The notes beneath the pieces were generated by a model. The model saw only the letters and a list, made by a program, of their open reading frames with translations. It did not search any database and had not been told where the DNA came from. Shown one piece after another: positions 33,377 to 42,453 of a DNA stretch of 48,945 nucleotides (its first letter is position 1; every line of letters begins with the position of its first letter). Source of the DNA: JTS-RE37 sp041744575 (GTDB lineage Bacteria; Bacteroidota; Bacteroidia; Flavobacteriales; Flavobacteriaceae); assembly GCA_041744575.1 (NCBI GenBank), contig JBGTKP010000019.1, positions 1-48,945 of the forward strand, written 5' to 3'. The position numbers were made by a program, and so were the translations under genes.

Positions 33377-33407
33377 TTGGGCATGCTGGGTGGAGAAAGT
33401 ATATTTG
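33377..33407 (+). promoter_or_regulatory. Consensus promoter TTG-N20-TATATTTG before mfd
   Basis: TTG at 33377-33379 and TATATTTG at 33400-33407 with a 20-nt spacer match the Bacteroidetes consensus. The predicted transcript start near 33412 leaves a leader of about 6 nt before the mfd ATG at 33418. Confidence 0.65.
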
Positions 33408-33417
33408 CACAAATTTT

Positions 33418-36400
33418 ATGTCGCAGGCAACATTACTACAGCTTTTCGAACAGTCTCCCCAAATCAGGAAACTGCAGGATTTCATTGCCTCCGCGGAAAA
33501 AAAAATCTCCCTCAGCGGTCTTAGCGGTTCTGCAATTTCCTTCGTGGTTACCTCGGCTTTCAGCAAGGCGGAAGCGCCTTTTCTTTTGATTCTGGAGGAC
33601 AAGGAAGAAGCGGCATATTACTTAAATGACCTTGAACTTCTGGCAGGGGAAGGCGATGTGCTTTTTTATCCGGGGAGTTACCGCAGACCTTACCAGCTCG
33701 AGGAAACGGACAATGCCAATGTATTGCTCAGGGCGGAAGTCCTTAACAGGATCAATTCCAGAAAACGACCGGTACTTATTGTAACCTATCCGGAGGCCCT
33801 CTTCGAAATGGTGGTAACAAGAAAAGAACTTGACAGGAATACGCTGAAGCTCCGTATAGGAGATACCATTTCTCTCGATTTCCTTAATGAAGTGCTTTTT
33901 GAATACCGCTTTCACAGAGTGGATTTCGTCACAGAGCCAGGAGAATTCTCCGTCAGGGGCGGAATTCTGGATGTATTTTCATTCGCAAATAACGAACCAT
34001 ACAGGATAGAATTTTTCGGAGATGAAGTCGAAAGTATCCGGACATTTGATGTGGCATCCCAGTTATCTGTCACGAGGGTGAAAAAGATCAGGATCATCCC
34101 CAACGTGGAAGATAAATCCGTTCAGGAACAAAGGGAAAGTTTTCTGGAATACATTTCTGCGGAATCAATTGTTATAAGCAGGGATGGCACAGGATTGTTC
34201 TCAAAAATCAATAACTTCTTTGAAAAGGCGACGGAAGCCTACAAAGCCCTTCCTAAAGAGGTACAACATGCCCCGCCTGAGGCACTTTTTCTCACTTCCG
34301 ATACCCTGGAAGTACAACTTTCAAAATTTAAAAGAATCGGCCTCGATGCTCGTTCTAATCAGGCCGAATCACCTGGCCATGTACCTTTTCATACGCTTCC
34401 CCAACCTTCTTTCAACAAAAAATTTGACCTGCTGATTGATAACCTCAACAGTTACCGCGCCCGGGGATTTGTCAATTACATTTGCTGTGCCACAGATCAG
34501 CAGGCGAAACGTTTTCACGACATATTTGAGCAGGTCGAGCATGAGGTTCATTACCATACTGTCGTGTTTCCCCTATATCAGGGATTTATAGATACAGATC
34601 TGAAACTGGTCTGTTATACGGATCATCAGATCTTCGAACGCTATCACAAATTCCATTTGAAGAATGGCTATTCCAAGAAACAGGCCATTACCCTTAAGGA
34701 ACTCAATCAACTGGAAATCGGGGATTATGTAACACACATTGACCATGGTATCGGTAAATTTGGCGGACTACAAAAAATTGATGTAGAAGGCAAACAACAG
34801 GAGGCCATCAAACTGTTCTACGGAGACAGGGATATTCTGTATGTAAGTATCCATTCCCTTCATAAAATCTCGAAATTTAACGGCAAGGACGGTGCGGTCC
34901 CAAAGATTTATAAGCTGGGATCTGCTGCCTGGAAAAAACTGAAACAAAAAACCAAATCCAGGGTAAAACAGATCGCCTTCGATCTTATTGGACTCTATGC
35001 CAAAAGGAGGTTGGAAAAAGGATTCCAATACGGCCCCGACAGTTATTTGCAGCTTGAATTGGAAGCCTCATTTATTTATGAAGACACTCCGGATCAGAGC
35101 ACGGCCACAGATGATATCAAAAAAGATATGGAGAGTGAGCGGCCTATGGACAGGCTGGTATGCGGGGACGTGGGCTTTGGAAAGACAGAAGTGGCCATAC
35201 GAGCGGCCTTTAAGGCCGTTGACAATGGAAAACAGGTTGCGGTCCTTGTGCCAACGACCATTCTGGCTTTCCAGCACCAGCGCACCTTCCGCGATCGCCT
35301 GAAGGATATGCCTGTCACAGTGGAGTACCTCAACCGATTCAGGACACCTGCCGAGAAAAAGGAAACGCTCGAAGGGTTGGCATCCGGGCGCGTGGACATC
35401 ATTATCGGAACCCACCAACTGGTCAACAAAAATGTACGTTTTAAAGATCTCGGGCTCCTTATTGTGGACGAGGAACAGAAGTTCGGTGTCTCCGTGAAGG
35501 ATAAACTCAAGGCCATTAAGGAAAACGTGGATGTTCTTACGCTCACGGCCACGCCGATTCCCAGGACCCTTCAGTTCAGCCTCATGGCGGCCAGAGACCT
35601 GTCCGTTATCAATACGCCGCCCCCCAACCGGTATCCGATTGAAAGTCGGGTGATTCGTTTGAATGAAGAGGTTATCAGGGATGCTGTCATTTACGAAATA
35701 CAACGCGGAGGCCAGGTATTTTTTATCCATAATCGTATAGAAAATATCCGGGAGGTGGGTGGTATGATACAGCGGCTGGTGCCAGATGCCAAAGTGGGCA
35801 TCGGTCACGGGCAAATGGAAGGAAAGCGTCTCGAGACACTAATGCTGGCCTTTATGAACGGGGAATTCGATGTGCTTGTTTCCACCACCATTGTCGAGAG
35901 CGGACTGGATGTGGCCAATGCCAACACCATCTTTATCAACAATGCCAATAACTTTGGCCTGAGCGACCTGCATCAGATGAGAGGCCGGGTGGGCAGAAGT
36001 AATAAGAAGGCTTTCTGTTACTTTATTACCCCTCCTTATGACGTCATGACTGCCGATGCCAGAAAGAGGATTGAGGCTTTGGAACAATTCACGGAGCTTG
36101 GAAGTGGATTCAATATTGCCATGAAGGATTTGGAGATTAGGGGAGCCGGGGATTTATTGGGAGGCGAACAAAGCGGCTTTATCAATGAAATTGGTTTTGA
36201 GGCATACCAAAAAATACTTTCCGAAGCCATAGAAGAGCTCAAGGAAAATGAATACAAGGAGGTCTATGGGGAAATCCTCGGGGGGCATCCAAAACAATAT
36301 GTGAAAGAGACCCAGATAGATGCGGATTTTGAATTGCTCTTTCCGGATGATTATATCAATAATATTACGGAACGTCTGAATCTGTATACCGAATTGAATG

Positions 36401-36783
36401 AGATCCTCACCGAAAAGGAACTGTCCGCTTATGAAGAACGGCTTGCGGACAGGTTCGGGGAACTTCCGGTCCAGGTGGTGGACTTATTGAATTCCGTGAG
36501 GATCAAATGGATCGCCAGTGCTATGGGCCTTGAAAAAGTTGTGATGAAAAAAGGTAAATTTTTAGGGTATTTTGTTGCGGATCAGCAATCCGCTTTCTAT
36601 CAAAGCCCTCTGTTTACCAGGGTGATGCACTTTGTTCAGGCACATGCCCATCAATGCAAATTAAAGGAAAAACAAACGAGAAACGGGCTCAGGCTGTTAC
36701 TGATTGTAGATGGAATCCATTCAGTAGAGAAAGCCCTCCAGGCTTTAAAACCCTTCGAGTCGCAACTGGAACCCGCGACCTGA
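33418..36783 (+). CDS. mfd: Transcription-repair coupling factor
   Basis: This 1121-aa Mfd removes RNA polymerase stalled at lesions and recruits UvrA. The UvrB-like N-terminal part contains YPEALFEMVVTRKEL and PGEFSVRGGILDVFS. The polymerase-interacting domain begins at about residue 430 (GDYVTHIDHGIGKFGGL). The translocase has Walker A CGDVGFGKTEVAIRAAF near residue 582, DEEQKFG, TLTATPIPRTL, and MRGRVGRSNKKAFCY. The C-terminal TRCF domain starts at about 970 (LNLYTELNEIL). Length is normal. It has its own promoter and sits directly after the PdeM gene in a repair-gene block. Confidence 0.97.
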   Translation: MSQATLLQLFEQSPQIRKLQDFIASAEKKISLSGLSGSAISFVVTSAFSKAEAPFLLILEDKEEAAYYLNDLELLAGEGDVLFYPGSYRRPYQLEETDNANVLLRAEVLNRINSRKRPVLIVTYPEALFEMVVTRKELDRNTLKLRIGDTISLDFLNEVLFEYRFHRVDFVTEPGEFSVRGGILDVFSFANNEPYRIEFFGDEVESIRTFDVASQLSVTRVKKIRIIPNVEDKSVQEQRESFLEYISAESIVISRDGTGLFSKINNFFEKATEAYKALPKEVQHAPPEALFLTSDTLEVQLSKFKRIGLDARSNQAESPGHVPFHTLPQPSFNKKFDLLIDNLNSYRARGFVNYICCATDQQAKRFHDIFEQVEHEVHYHTVVFPLYQGFIDTDLKLVCYTDHQIFERYHKFHLKNGYSKKQAITLKELNQLEIGDYVTHIDHGIGKFGGLQKIDVEGKQQEAIKLFYGDRDILYVSIHSLHKISKFNGKDGAVPKIYKLGSAAWKKLKQKTKSRVKQIAFDLIGLYAKRRLEKGFQYGPDSYLQLELEASFIYEDTPDQSTATDDIKKDMESERPMDRLVCGDVGFGKTEVAIRAAFKAVDNGKQVAVLVPTTILAFQHQRTFRDRLKDMPVTVEYLNRFRTPAEKKETLEGLASGRVDIIIGTHQLVNKNVRFKDLGLLIVDEEQKFGVSVKDKLKAIKENVDVLTLTATPIPRTLQFSLMAARDLSVINTPPPNRYPIESRVIRLNEEVIRDAVIYEIQRGGQVFFIHNRIENIREVGGMIQRLVPDAKVGIGHGQMEGKRLETLMLAFMNGEFDVLVSTTIVESGLDVANANTIFINNANNFGLSDLHQMRGRVGRSNKKAFCYFITPPYDVMTADARKRIEALEQFTELGSGFNIAMKDLEIRGAGDLLGGEQSGFINEIGFEAYQKILSEAIEELKENEYKEVYGEILGGHPKQYVKETQIDADFELLFPDDYINNITERLNLYTELNEILTEKELSAYEERLADRFGELPVQVVDLLNSVRIKWIASAMGLEKVVMKKGKFLGYFVADQQSAFYQSPLFTRVMHFVQAHAHQCKLKEKQTRNGLRLLLIVDGIHSVEKALQALKPFESQLEPAT

Positions 36784-36939
36784 TACTTATTTTGGCAACA
36801 AGGATATATTTCCTGGCTGGAGCAGATGTATACAGCCCCAGGTACGGGCCGGAAGGTTTGCGGCAGCAACTGTTAATCCCTATCTTTGAGATGAGGACCT
36901 CCTATTCCCGGAGAATCCACCGCAATTAAACAGGAACAT

Positions 36940-38226
36940 ATGAAAAGAATGGCCATCGTATGGATACATGCCATAGTGCTGATATTGGCAGCTTGCAAAC
37001 CATCCCCTGATACGGAAAAAAAAGCCAGCGCCCATGACGACAGTAAAATCATCGGGGAAGCCGCCATTACGAGGCTGGACTCTACTCTGAAAGCGTATGT
37101 CGCATCAGGTAAGGTGGCGGGGATCTCGGCGCTGATCTTTGAAAAAGGTTCTGAAGTTTACTTTAAGGCCGAAGGTTATGCAGACAGGGAGGAAAAAGAA
37201 CCCATGGCAAGGAATACCATTGTCCAGATCTTTTCTATGACCAAACCGATTACAGGTACGGCCCTGATGACCTTATATGATGCCGGTAAATTTGAACTTG
37301 ACGATCCCGTGGCGAAATATGCCCCGGAATTCGGGAATGCCAAGGTGTATACCGGGGCAGGTTCCTCAGGAAATGCGATCCTCGATACTCCTGGGCGCCA
37401 GATGACCATCCGGGATCTCACCCGCCATACCGCCGGATTCGGTCGCAATTCAAGCATTCCGGGGCTCGGAAAATATATTGAAAAAGCAGATGCAATGAAC
37501 CGGGAAAATACACTGGAACAGATGGCGGCAAAATTAGCAGAAACACCTCTTTATTTTCATCCCGGGGCCCAATGGGAATACGGACCAAGTGTTGATGTTC
37601 AGGCCTATATGGTTGAAAAGATATCCGGACAACCCTACGGGGAATACCTTCGGACTCATGTGCTGGATCCATTAAAAATGACGGACACCAGGTACTTCGT
37701 CCCTCAGGAAGACAGAGAACGGTTCTCTGCCATGTACCGTTTAAAGGACAATGATACCCTGGAACAACTTCCGGACTCCCTTGCAAAATCAGACTATACA
37801 GAGCGATGGCCCTTGACGAGGGGAGGATCAGGACTGACCTCCACCCTGGACAATTATATGCGTTTTGCAAGGATGCTCCTGAACAAAGGCACACTCGATT
37901 CTGTGACCATCCTGCGCCCGGAAACCGTAAAGTTAATGGCGACCAATCAACTGGAAGACAGTGTCACGGAACGGTCCTTCCTGCCGTCAAAAGGTCAGGT
38001 TGGATTTGGGATTGATTTTGCTGTGCGACTGAAACCGCCGGCGGATCAGGAAGAGAACAACGGCGTTGTAGGGGAATTTTTCTGGGATGGCGCGGCCAGT
38101 ACGCTGTTTTGGATCGACCCGGAAAATGAGCTCGTTGCAGTGATGTTTGTTCAGTTATTCCCCTATGATCCGATTCAACTTCATAAGAATTTCCGCGATG
38201 CGGTATACGGACCATGGAAGGATTAG
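36940..38226 (+). CDS. Serine hydrolase lipoprotein (class C beta-lactamase/esterase fold)
   Basis: The 428-aa product opens MKRMAIVWIHAIVLILAACK, a lipoprotein signal with Cys19. The beta-lactamase-fold domain has the nucleophile motif FSMTKPITG (SxxK near residue 99), RDLTRHTAGFGRN, a YGPSVDVQAYMVEKISG segment at the place of the YxN motif, and DGAASTLFWID near the KTG position. Such proteins act as esterases, D-amino-acid peptidases or transpeptidase-like enzymes; true beta-lactamase activity is less likely. The 156-nt gap after mfd shows no promoter match. Confidence 0.87.
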   Translation: MKRMAIVWIHAIVLILAACKPSPDTEKKASAHDDSKIIGEAAITRLDSTLKAYVASGKVAGISALIFEKGSEVYFKAEGYADREEKEPMARNTIVQIFSMTKPITGTALMTLYDAGKFELDDPVAKYAPEFGNAKVYTGAGSSGNAILDTPGRQMTIRDLTRHTAGFGRNSSIPGLGKYIEKADAMNRENTLEQMAAKLAETPLYFHPGAQWEYGPSVDVQAYMVEKISGQPYGEYLRTHVLDPLKMTDTRYFVPQEDRERFSAMYRLKDNDTLEQLPDSLAKSDYTERWPLTRGGSGLTSTLDNYMRFARMLLNKGTLDSVTILRPETVKLMATNQLEDSVTERSFLPSKGQVGFGIDFAVRLKPPADQEENNGVVGEFFWDGAASTLFWIDPENELVAVMFVQLFPYDPIQLHKNFRDAVYGPWKD

Positions 38227-38296
38227 TATTTTACAAAAGGCGTAACCGGAAAGCCCCAACCCGAAATCCAGCGTGGAAATTGCATACCGTTTTCCC

Positions 38297-39613
38297 ATGA
38301 AAAAAGCACTTTTTTTACTATTGCTTTGCAGTGCCGCAGAAATGTGGTCGCAGCACACTATTTCCGGAACCCTTCCGGCAGAATACACCTGGATCATCGC
38401 CTACCGGCTTCTGCCAGGAAGTGAGGATTTTACCGGTGAGACAGAAATACGTGAAGGACGTTTTGTTTTAAATATTCCCAAAAACAGCGCGACCGGCATG
38501 TACCGGCTGGTTTATGGCATACCTCAGGAAGACCATTATACAGATGTTCTGTACAATGGAAATGAAGACATTGAACTCGTCCTTGACACCAAGGAGAAGT
38601 TGACTTTTCTTAATTCTGTTGAGAATACTGCCCTTACTACCTACCTCAGAGAAATAGCAGCAGCCGAGCAGGATATTTTGATCTACTACGCTTCCGCAAA
38701 GAACAGCCCTGCCGAATTCAGCAGGTTAACTGAAAATTTAGAGCGATTGCAAAGGACTTATGAAAAAAGTACTGAAGAGCTATTGGCCAGTCATTTTATT
38801 GCCGCAAACAGCCCTTATATACCCACTACGGGAGAATCTGCTGCTGAGTATATGATCAAAAGGCAGGCTCATAGCGTGTCCCATCCTGATTTTTCAGATT
38901 CACTTTTACAAGCTTCGGATTTTCTCAAAGATAAATTTATTGACTATGTGATGCCTGCCATCCAGCCAGATTTGATCAAAACAAATCGAGCAGACGTCAG
39001 TGTACCACTTGGCAAAGCAGCGGCGCAGATCGAGGCAGAAAACGGGGAGTTCCGTTTGAAACTTTTTCATGGCCTGTGGGACCGCTTGTCTGGGTCCGGA
39101 TTTCATGATGCAGCCCAGGAGGTATATTCCGGATATCTTAAGAGTCTGGCAGAACGCTACGGTACTAAGGCGTTAGAAGAGGAACTGTCAGCGCTGAACA
39201 GGTTACAGCCGGGAGCCAAGGCGCCGGAAATCCTCTGGGAAGAAGGGAATCAGAACAGGACGCTGAGCAGCCTGCAGGGCGCGCATTATTATGTGCTGAT
39301 CTTCTGGAGCAGTGGTTGTTCCCATTGTTTGCATCAACTGCCCAAAGTGCAAAGTGCACTAAAGGAAATACCGGGTATTAAGGTGGTGGCAGTCGGTTTG
39401 GAGGATGATAAGGCATCCTGGGTGAAGGAATCCGCTAAATTCCCGCTATTTGAACACGTCATCTCCCTTGGGAAATGGGATAGTGAGTATTCCAGACTAT
39501 ATGCCATAAAAAAGACCCCTACCTACTTTGTACTCGACGCGGAAAAAAGAATTCTAACCCAACCGGAGGAGTACGAGGACCTGCTCACTTATCTCAAAGA
39601 TCCGCCTCAATAA
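38297..39613 (+). CDS. TlpA-like thioredoxin-domain protein, exported
   Basis: The 438-aa protein has a signal peptide (MKKALFLLLLCSAAEMWSQ). The N-terminal part is beta-rich and resembles the DUF4369-type domain of Bacteroidetes thiol-disulfide proteins, and a helical middle follows. The C-terminal thioredoxin domain has the active site FWSSGCSHCLHQLP (Cys341, Cys344) and the cis-Pro loop KKTPTYFVLD. It should reduce or exchange disulfides in the periplasm. The ATG at 38297 is preferred over 38273 because it places the signal at the N-terminus. The redox partner is unknown. Confidence 0.88.
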   Translation: MKKALFLLLLCSAAEMWSQHTISGTLPAEYTWIIAYRLLPGSEDFTGETEIREGRFVLNIPKNSATGMYRLVYGIPQEDHYTDVLYNGNEDIELVLDTKEKLTFLNSVENTALTTYLREIAAAEQDILIYYASAKNSPAEFSRLTENLERLQRTYEKSTEELLASHFIAANSPYIPTTGESAAEYMIKRQAHSVSHPDFSDSLLQASDFLKDKFIDYVMPAIQPDLIKTNRADVSVPLGKAAAQIEAENGEFRLKLFHGLWDRLSGSGFHDAAQEVYSGYLKSLAERYGTKALEEELSALNRLQPGAKAPEILWEEGNQNRTLSSLQGAHYYVLIFWSSGCSHCLHQLPKVQSALKEIPGIKVVAVGLEDDKASWVKESAKFPLFEHVISLGKWDSEYSRLYAIKKTPTYFVLDAEKRILTQPEEYEDLLTYLKDPPQ

Positions 39614-39668
39614 AAATGCCCCGGATATCTGCCTTGTGCGTATGATCCTTTGGCTTTTGAACAGGGAG

Positions 39669-40328
39669 TTATAAGGTTTTGAGATCTTTAATTGTCTTAA
39701 AAGCACTATCCACCTGTTCATCATTTACCAGGATGGTAAATTCATTGGTCGTAGAAATGACCTCATAAAGCACAATCCCTTCCCAGGCGAGTCGCTGAAA
39801 AATAAAATAATAGATCCCCGGCACAGAAACATTCTCAGCGGGCAATTTTACGGTAATAGATGAAAGGAAGGAGGCTTTTTGGGTACATTTCTCCGCTTTA
39901 AAGAGTTGTTCCACCACATGATCCAGGCTATTGCTGACAACGATATTCAATTCATTGACACCCCTTGACGAAGTATAGAACACTTCCTTATTCTTATTTA
40001 CCTCTTCCATCAACTGGGTTTGGTTTTCAAGGATCGATTCTGAGACGAGAAATGTAAAATCTGTCAAGGAGGAACGAACCGTGATCTCCCCGATATTCTT
40101 AAGGACTTTAATAATCCTGTGCGTGGCACGAAACTCCATATCATCGGATAACCGCTTCAGAGCCATCACAATGGCGCCATTCCGGATATCCTTTCCCAGG
40201 GCTGTTTCAATTTCCGGCTTGACGATCCGGGAAAGGGAAGTTAAGTTGATAATACCCTGAGACAAAGCACTCTGTAAAAAGGGTTTTCCTTTTATATAAT
40301 GCTCGACCACGGCAGAAATCGTTTTCAT
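39669..40328 (-). CDS. ACT-domain protein, kinase-less (often labelled aspartate kinase)
   Basis: The 219-aa cytoplasmic protein begins MKTISAVVEHYIKGKPFLQ, has a helical region to about residue 80, and then two beta-alpha segments of ACT type (ITVRSSLTDFTFLVSESIL; ITVKLPAENVSVPGIYYFIF with later TNEFTILVNDEQV). There is no aspartokinase catalytic domain. Homologues are, as I remember, frequently annotated as aspartate kinase because of the ACT similarity. A regulatory, amino-acid-sensing role is plausible but unproved. It lies 69 nt downstream of yraN on the same strand. An inverted repeat ATAACA-AAA-TGTTAT (40351-40365) lies just before its start. Confidence 0.75.
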   Translation of the reverse strand: MKTISAVVEHYIKGKPFLQSALSQGIINLTSLSRIVKPEIETALGKDIRNGAIVMALKRLSDDMEFRATHRIIKVLKNIGEITVRSSLTDFTFLVSESILENQTQLMEEVNKNKEVFYTSSRGVNELNIVVSNSLDHVVEQLFKAEKCTQKASFLSSITVKLPAENVSVPGIYYFIFQRLAWEGIVLYEVISTTNEFTILVNDEQVDSAFKTIKDLKTL

Positions 40329-40350
40329 TACCCTCTTTATTTATACAATA

Positions 40351-40365
40351 ATAACAAAATGTTAT
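40351..40365. promoter_or_regulatory. Inverted repeat ahead of the ACT gene
   Basis: ATAACA and TGTTAT flank a 3-nt centre 23 nt before the ACT-gene start codon, in an AT-rich gap. A regulator binding site is possible. No TAnnTTTG box of exact consensus is present beside it. Confidence 0.3.
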
Positions 40366-40397
40366 AAATAAAACAAAGAGTAGCGAGTAATTCTGTC

Positions 40398-40757
40398 TTA
40401 AAAATAATAGTAGGCATCTTTAAGGTGTCTGATTCTAAATTTTTCAGCATTTTTAAGGACGGTAATAATGTCAAATCGCACCTCTGTTTCAAGACCTTTT
40501 TCATGGACATAGTGATCTGCGGCAAGAACAAGACGTTTTATTTTCTTCCTGCTCACGGCATCCTCTATATGGTCCAGGACCGGATTCGTACGGGCTTTAA
40601 CTTCTATAATGGCCAGTATATTTCCTTTTTGAGCGATGATATCTATTTCCGAATTCAGGTAACGGTAGTTCAGATGGCATATGCTGTAGCCTCTGTCTTT
40701 GAGATAGGCGACGGCCGCCTGTTCCCCGGCCCTTCCGAAGTCATTGTGATTAGCCAT
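40398..40757 (-). CDS. yraN: YraN family (UPF0102) endonuclease-like protein
   Basis: The 119-aa protein has the Holliday-junction-resolvase-like nuclease core of UPF0102: the start NDFGRAGEQAAVAYLKDRGY, then NYRYLNSEIDIIAQKG with the catalytic-type Glu and Asp, and ILAIIEVKARTN with the ExK pair. Family members bind or cut DNA, but the cellular role is unclear. Length is normal. It is transcribed toward the ACT gene and is divergent from the DUF1800 gene across 178 nt, which contains no further gene or clear promoter. Confidence 0.93.
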   Translation of the reverse strand: MANHNDFGRAGEQAAVAYLKDRGYSICHLNYRYLNSEIDIIAQKGNILAIIEVKARTNPVLDHIEDAVSRKKIKRLVLAADHYVHEKGLETEVRFDIITVLKNAEKFRIRHLKDAYYYF

Positions 40758-40935
40758 TCGATCTTGTTTGCCTGTCTATGGACGCTGCCGGCTTTGCCTG
40801 GATCCTTATTTGGCCATTTTATTGAATTGCCCTTGCAGTATAACGATTATCCCTGCAATTCCATAATAAGCATTTTGAATTTGCGTTAAGATTCGGCCCC
40901 CCTGAACACATGGACGTTCTTAACCTCAAAAGATT

Positions 40936-42444
40936 ATGGAATACTTCGTTAATTGTAACACCTCTACATTAGCGCCGTACACTACTCCCTTGGACAAACT
41001 CAGGGCGGCGCATCTGTACAGAAGACTTGGCTTCAGCGCCTCGGTTCAGACCATCGATCAGACGGTAGGACAGTCTGCGGGTGCTGTGGTGGACAGTCTT
41101 ATCAATCAGGCACTGAATATGCCGGTCCTGCCCGCACCGGCCTGGGCCAACTGGAATAACAGCAATTACCCGGCCGACGATGACCTCGCCAACCAGGTGA
41201 GGAATGCACAACGGGGGGAATGGAGGCTCGGATATACCAACAGCCTAATAACCAGTAACCTCAATGGCAGACTAAGCTTCTTCTGGAGCAACCATTTCGT
41301 AACAGAAGTCGAAGTATACGAATGCAATGCATTTTTATACGAATACACCGTTTGCCTGCAGCGCAATGCCATAGGGAATTTTCGGGATTTTCTAAGTGAA
41401 ATCGGCCTGACCAATGCCATGTTATATTATCTCGATGGGGCCTATAATAACGGCGACAATCCCAATGAGAATTATGCGCGCGAATTTTATGAACTGTTCT
41501 CTCTGGGAGAAGGTAACGCTTATACGGAGCAGGACATCATTGAAACGGCCAGGGCATTTTCCGGATATGTGGAAAGGGGGGAAATCGGGTGTGAATCCGT
41601 TGCCTTTGATGCAACCTATCACGATTCGGGCAACAAGACCATCTTAGGTCAGACTGGGAACTGGGACTACAATGATGTCATCAATATCCTTTTTCAACAA
41701 CGAGCTGATCAGGTGGCAAGGACTATCTGTAAAAAATTGTACGAATTCTTTGTTCACCCTGATTCCGAAGATGATGCCGGCAATGCTGAGGCGATCATTT
41801 CCGGAATGGCCAACACTTTTGATGCCGCAGATTTTGAGATTGCCCCGGTCCTGTCCCAACTTTTTAAAAGCCAGCATTTCTTTGACGATGAAGCCATCGG
41901 AGTCATCATAAAAAGCCCGTTCGATCTCTATCTTAATCTAATAAATGAAACCGGGTTCGCCTATGACAATGATACCGTCAGCTTTTCAATAAGTTCAGGG
42001 GATATGTTAGGGCAGACCCTTTTTAATCCGGTGGATGTTGCCGGATGGCAACGTAACAGGACATGGATCAATACCAACTTCATGATCGGAAGATGGCTGA
42101 CATCCGAAGTATTCCTGCAGGCATTTTTTCAAAACAACCAGGAACAGTTCCGTTCGCTGGCGGTAAGTGCTGTGGATGTTGCGGACAGCAATACAAGCAA
42201 TCCTGAAAAAGTAGTAACGGCTATTGTAGATAAGTTCACGCCAAAGGGACTGCTGACCCTCCAGGATTTTGATAATGCGATGTCTGTATTTAAAATTGAG
42301 GATGTCCCGGAAAATTACTATGGCGCGGACTATATCCCCGGAGGACTCGGATTATGGATGTTGTCTGTAAGCCCGGAAGTACCTCAGCAGGTATTCCTTT
42401 TATTAATGCATCTATCCCGTCAACCCGAATTTCAACTTAAATAA
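40936..42444 (+). CDS. DUF1800 family protein
   Basis: The 502-aa protein has DUF1800 hallmarks: KLRAAHLYRRLGFSASVQTI at the start, LSFFWSNHFVTEVEVYECNA, NPNENYAREFYELFSLGEG, YTEQDIIETARAFSGY and SPFDLYLNLI, with NPVDVAGWQRNRTWIN late. No signal peptide is visible at this start, although DUF1800/DUF1501 pairs are generally treated as exported. The biochemical role is not known. It is 9 nt upstream of the DUF1501 gene and clearly forms an operon with it. Confidence 0.9.
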   Translation: MEYFVNCNTSTLAPYTTPLDKLRAAHLYRRLGFSASVQTIDQTVGQSAGAVVDSLINQALNMPVLPAPAWANWNNSNYPADDDLANQVRNAQRGEWRLGYTNSLITSNLNGRLSFFWSNHFVTEVEVYECNAFLYEYTVCLQRNAIGNFRDFLSEIGLTNAMLYYLDGAYNNGDNPNENYAREFYELFSLGEGNAYTEQDIIETARAFSGYVERGEIGCESVAFDATYHDSGNKTILGQTGNWDYNDVINILFQQRADQVARTICKKLYEFFVHPDSEDDAGNAEAIISGMANTFDAADFEIAPVLSQLFKSQHFFDDEAIGVIIKSPFDLYLNLINETGFAYDNDTVSFSISSGDMLGQTLFNPVDVAGWQRNRTWINTNFMIGRWLTSEVFLQAFFQNNQEQFRSLAVSAVDVADSNTSNPEKVVTAIVDKFTPKGLLTLQDFDNAMSVFKIEDVPENYYGADYIPGGLGLWMLSVSPEVPQQVFLLLMHLSRQPEFQLK

Positions 42445-42453
42445 CCTACTGCT

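Noticed and set aside
36940..38226. Antibiotic-resistance beta-lactamase
   Set aside because: The SxxK motif alone is shared by many esterases and peptidases; the lipoprotein signal and atypical YGP segment do not support resistance.
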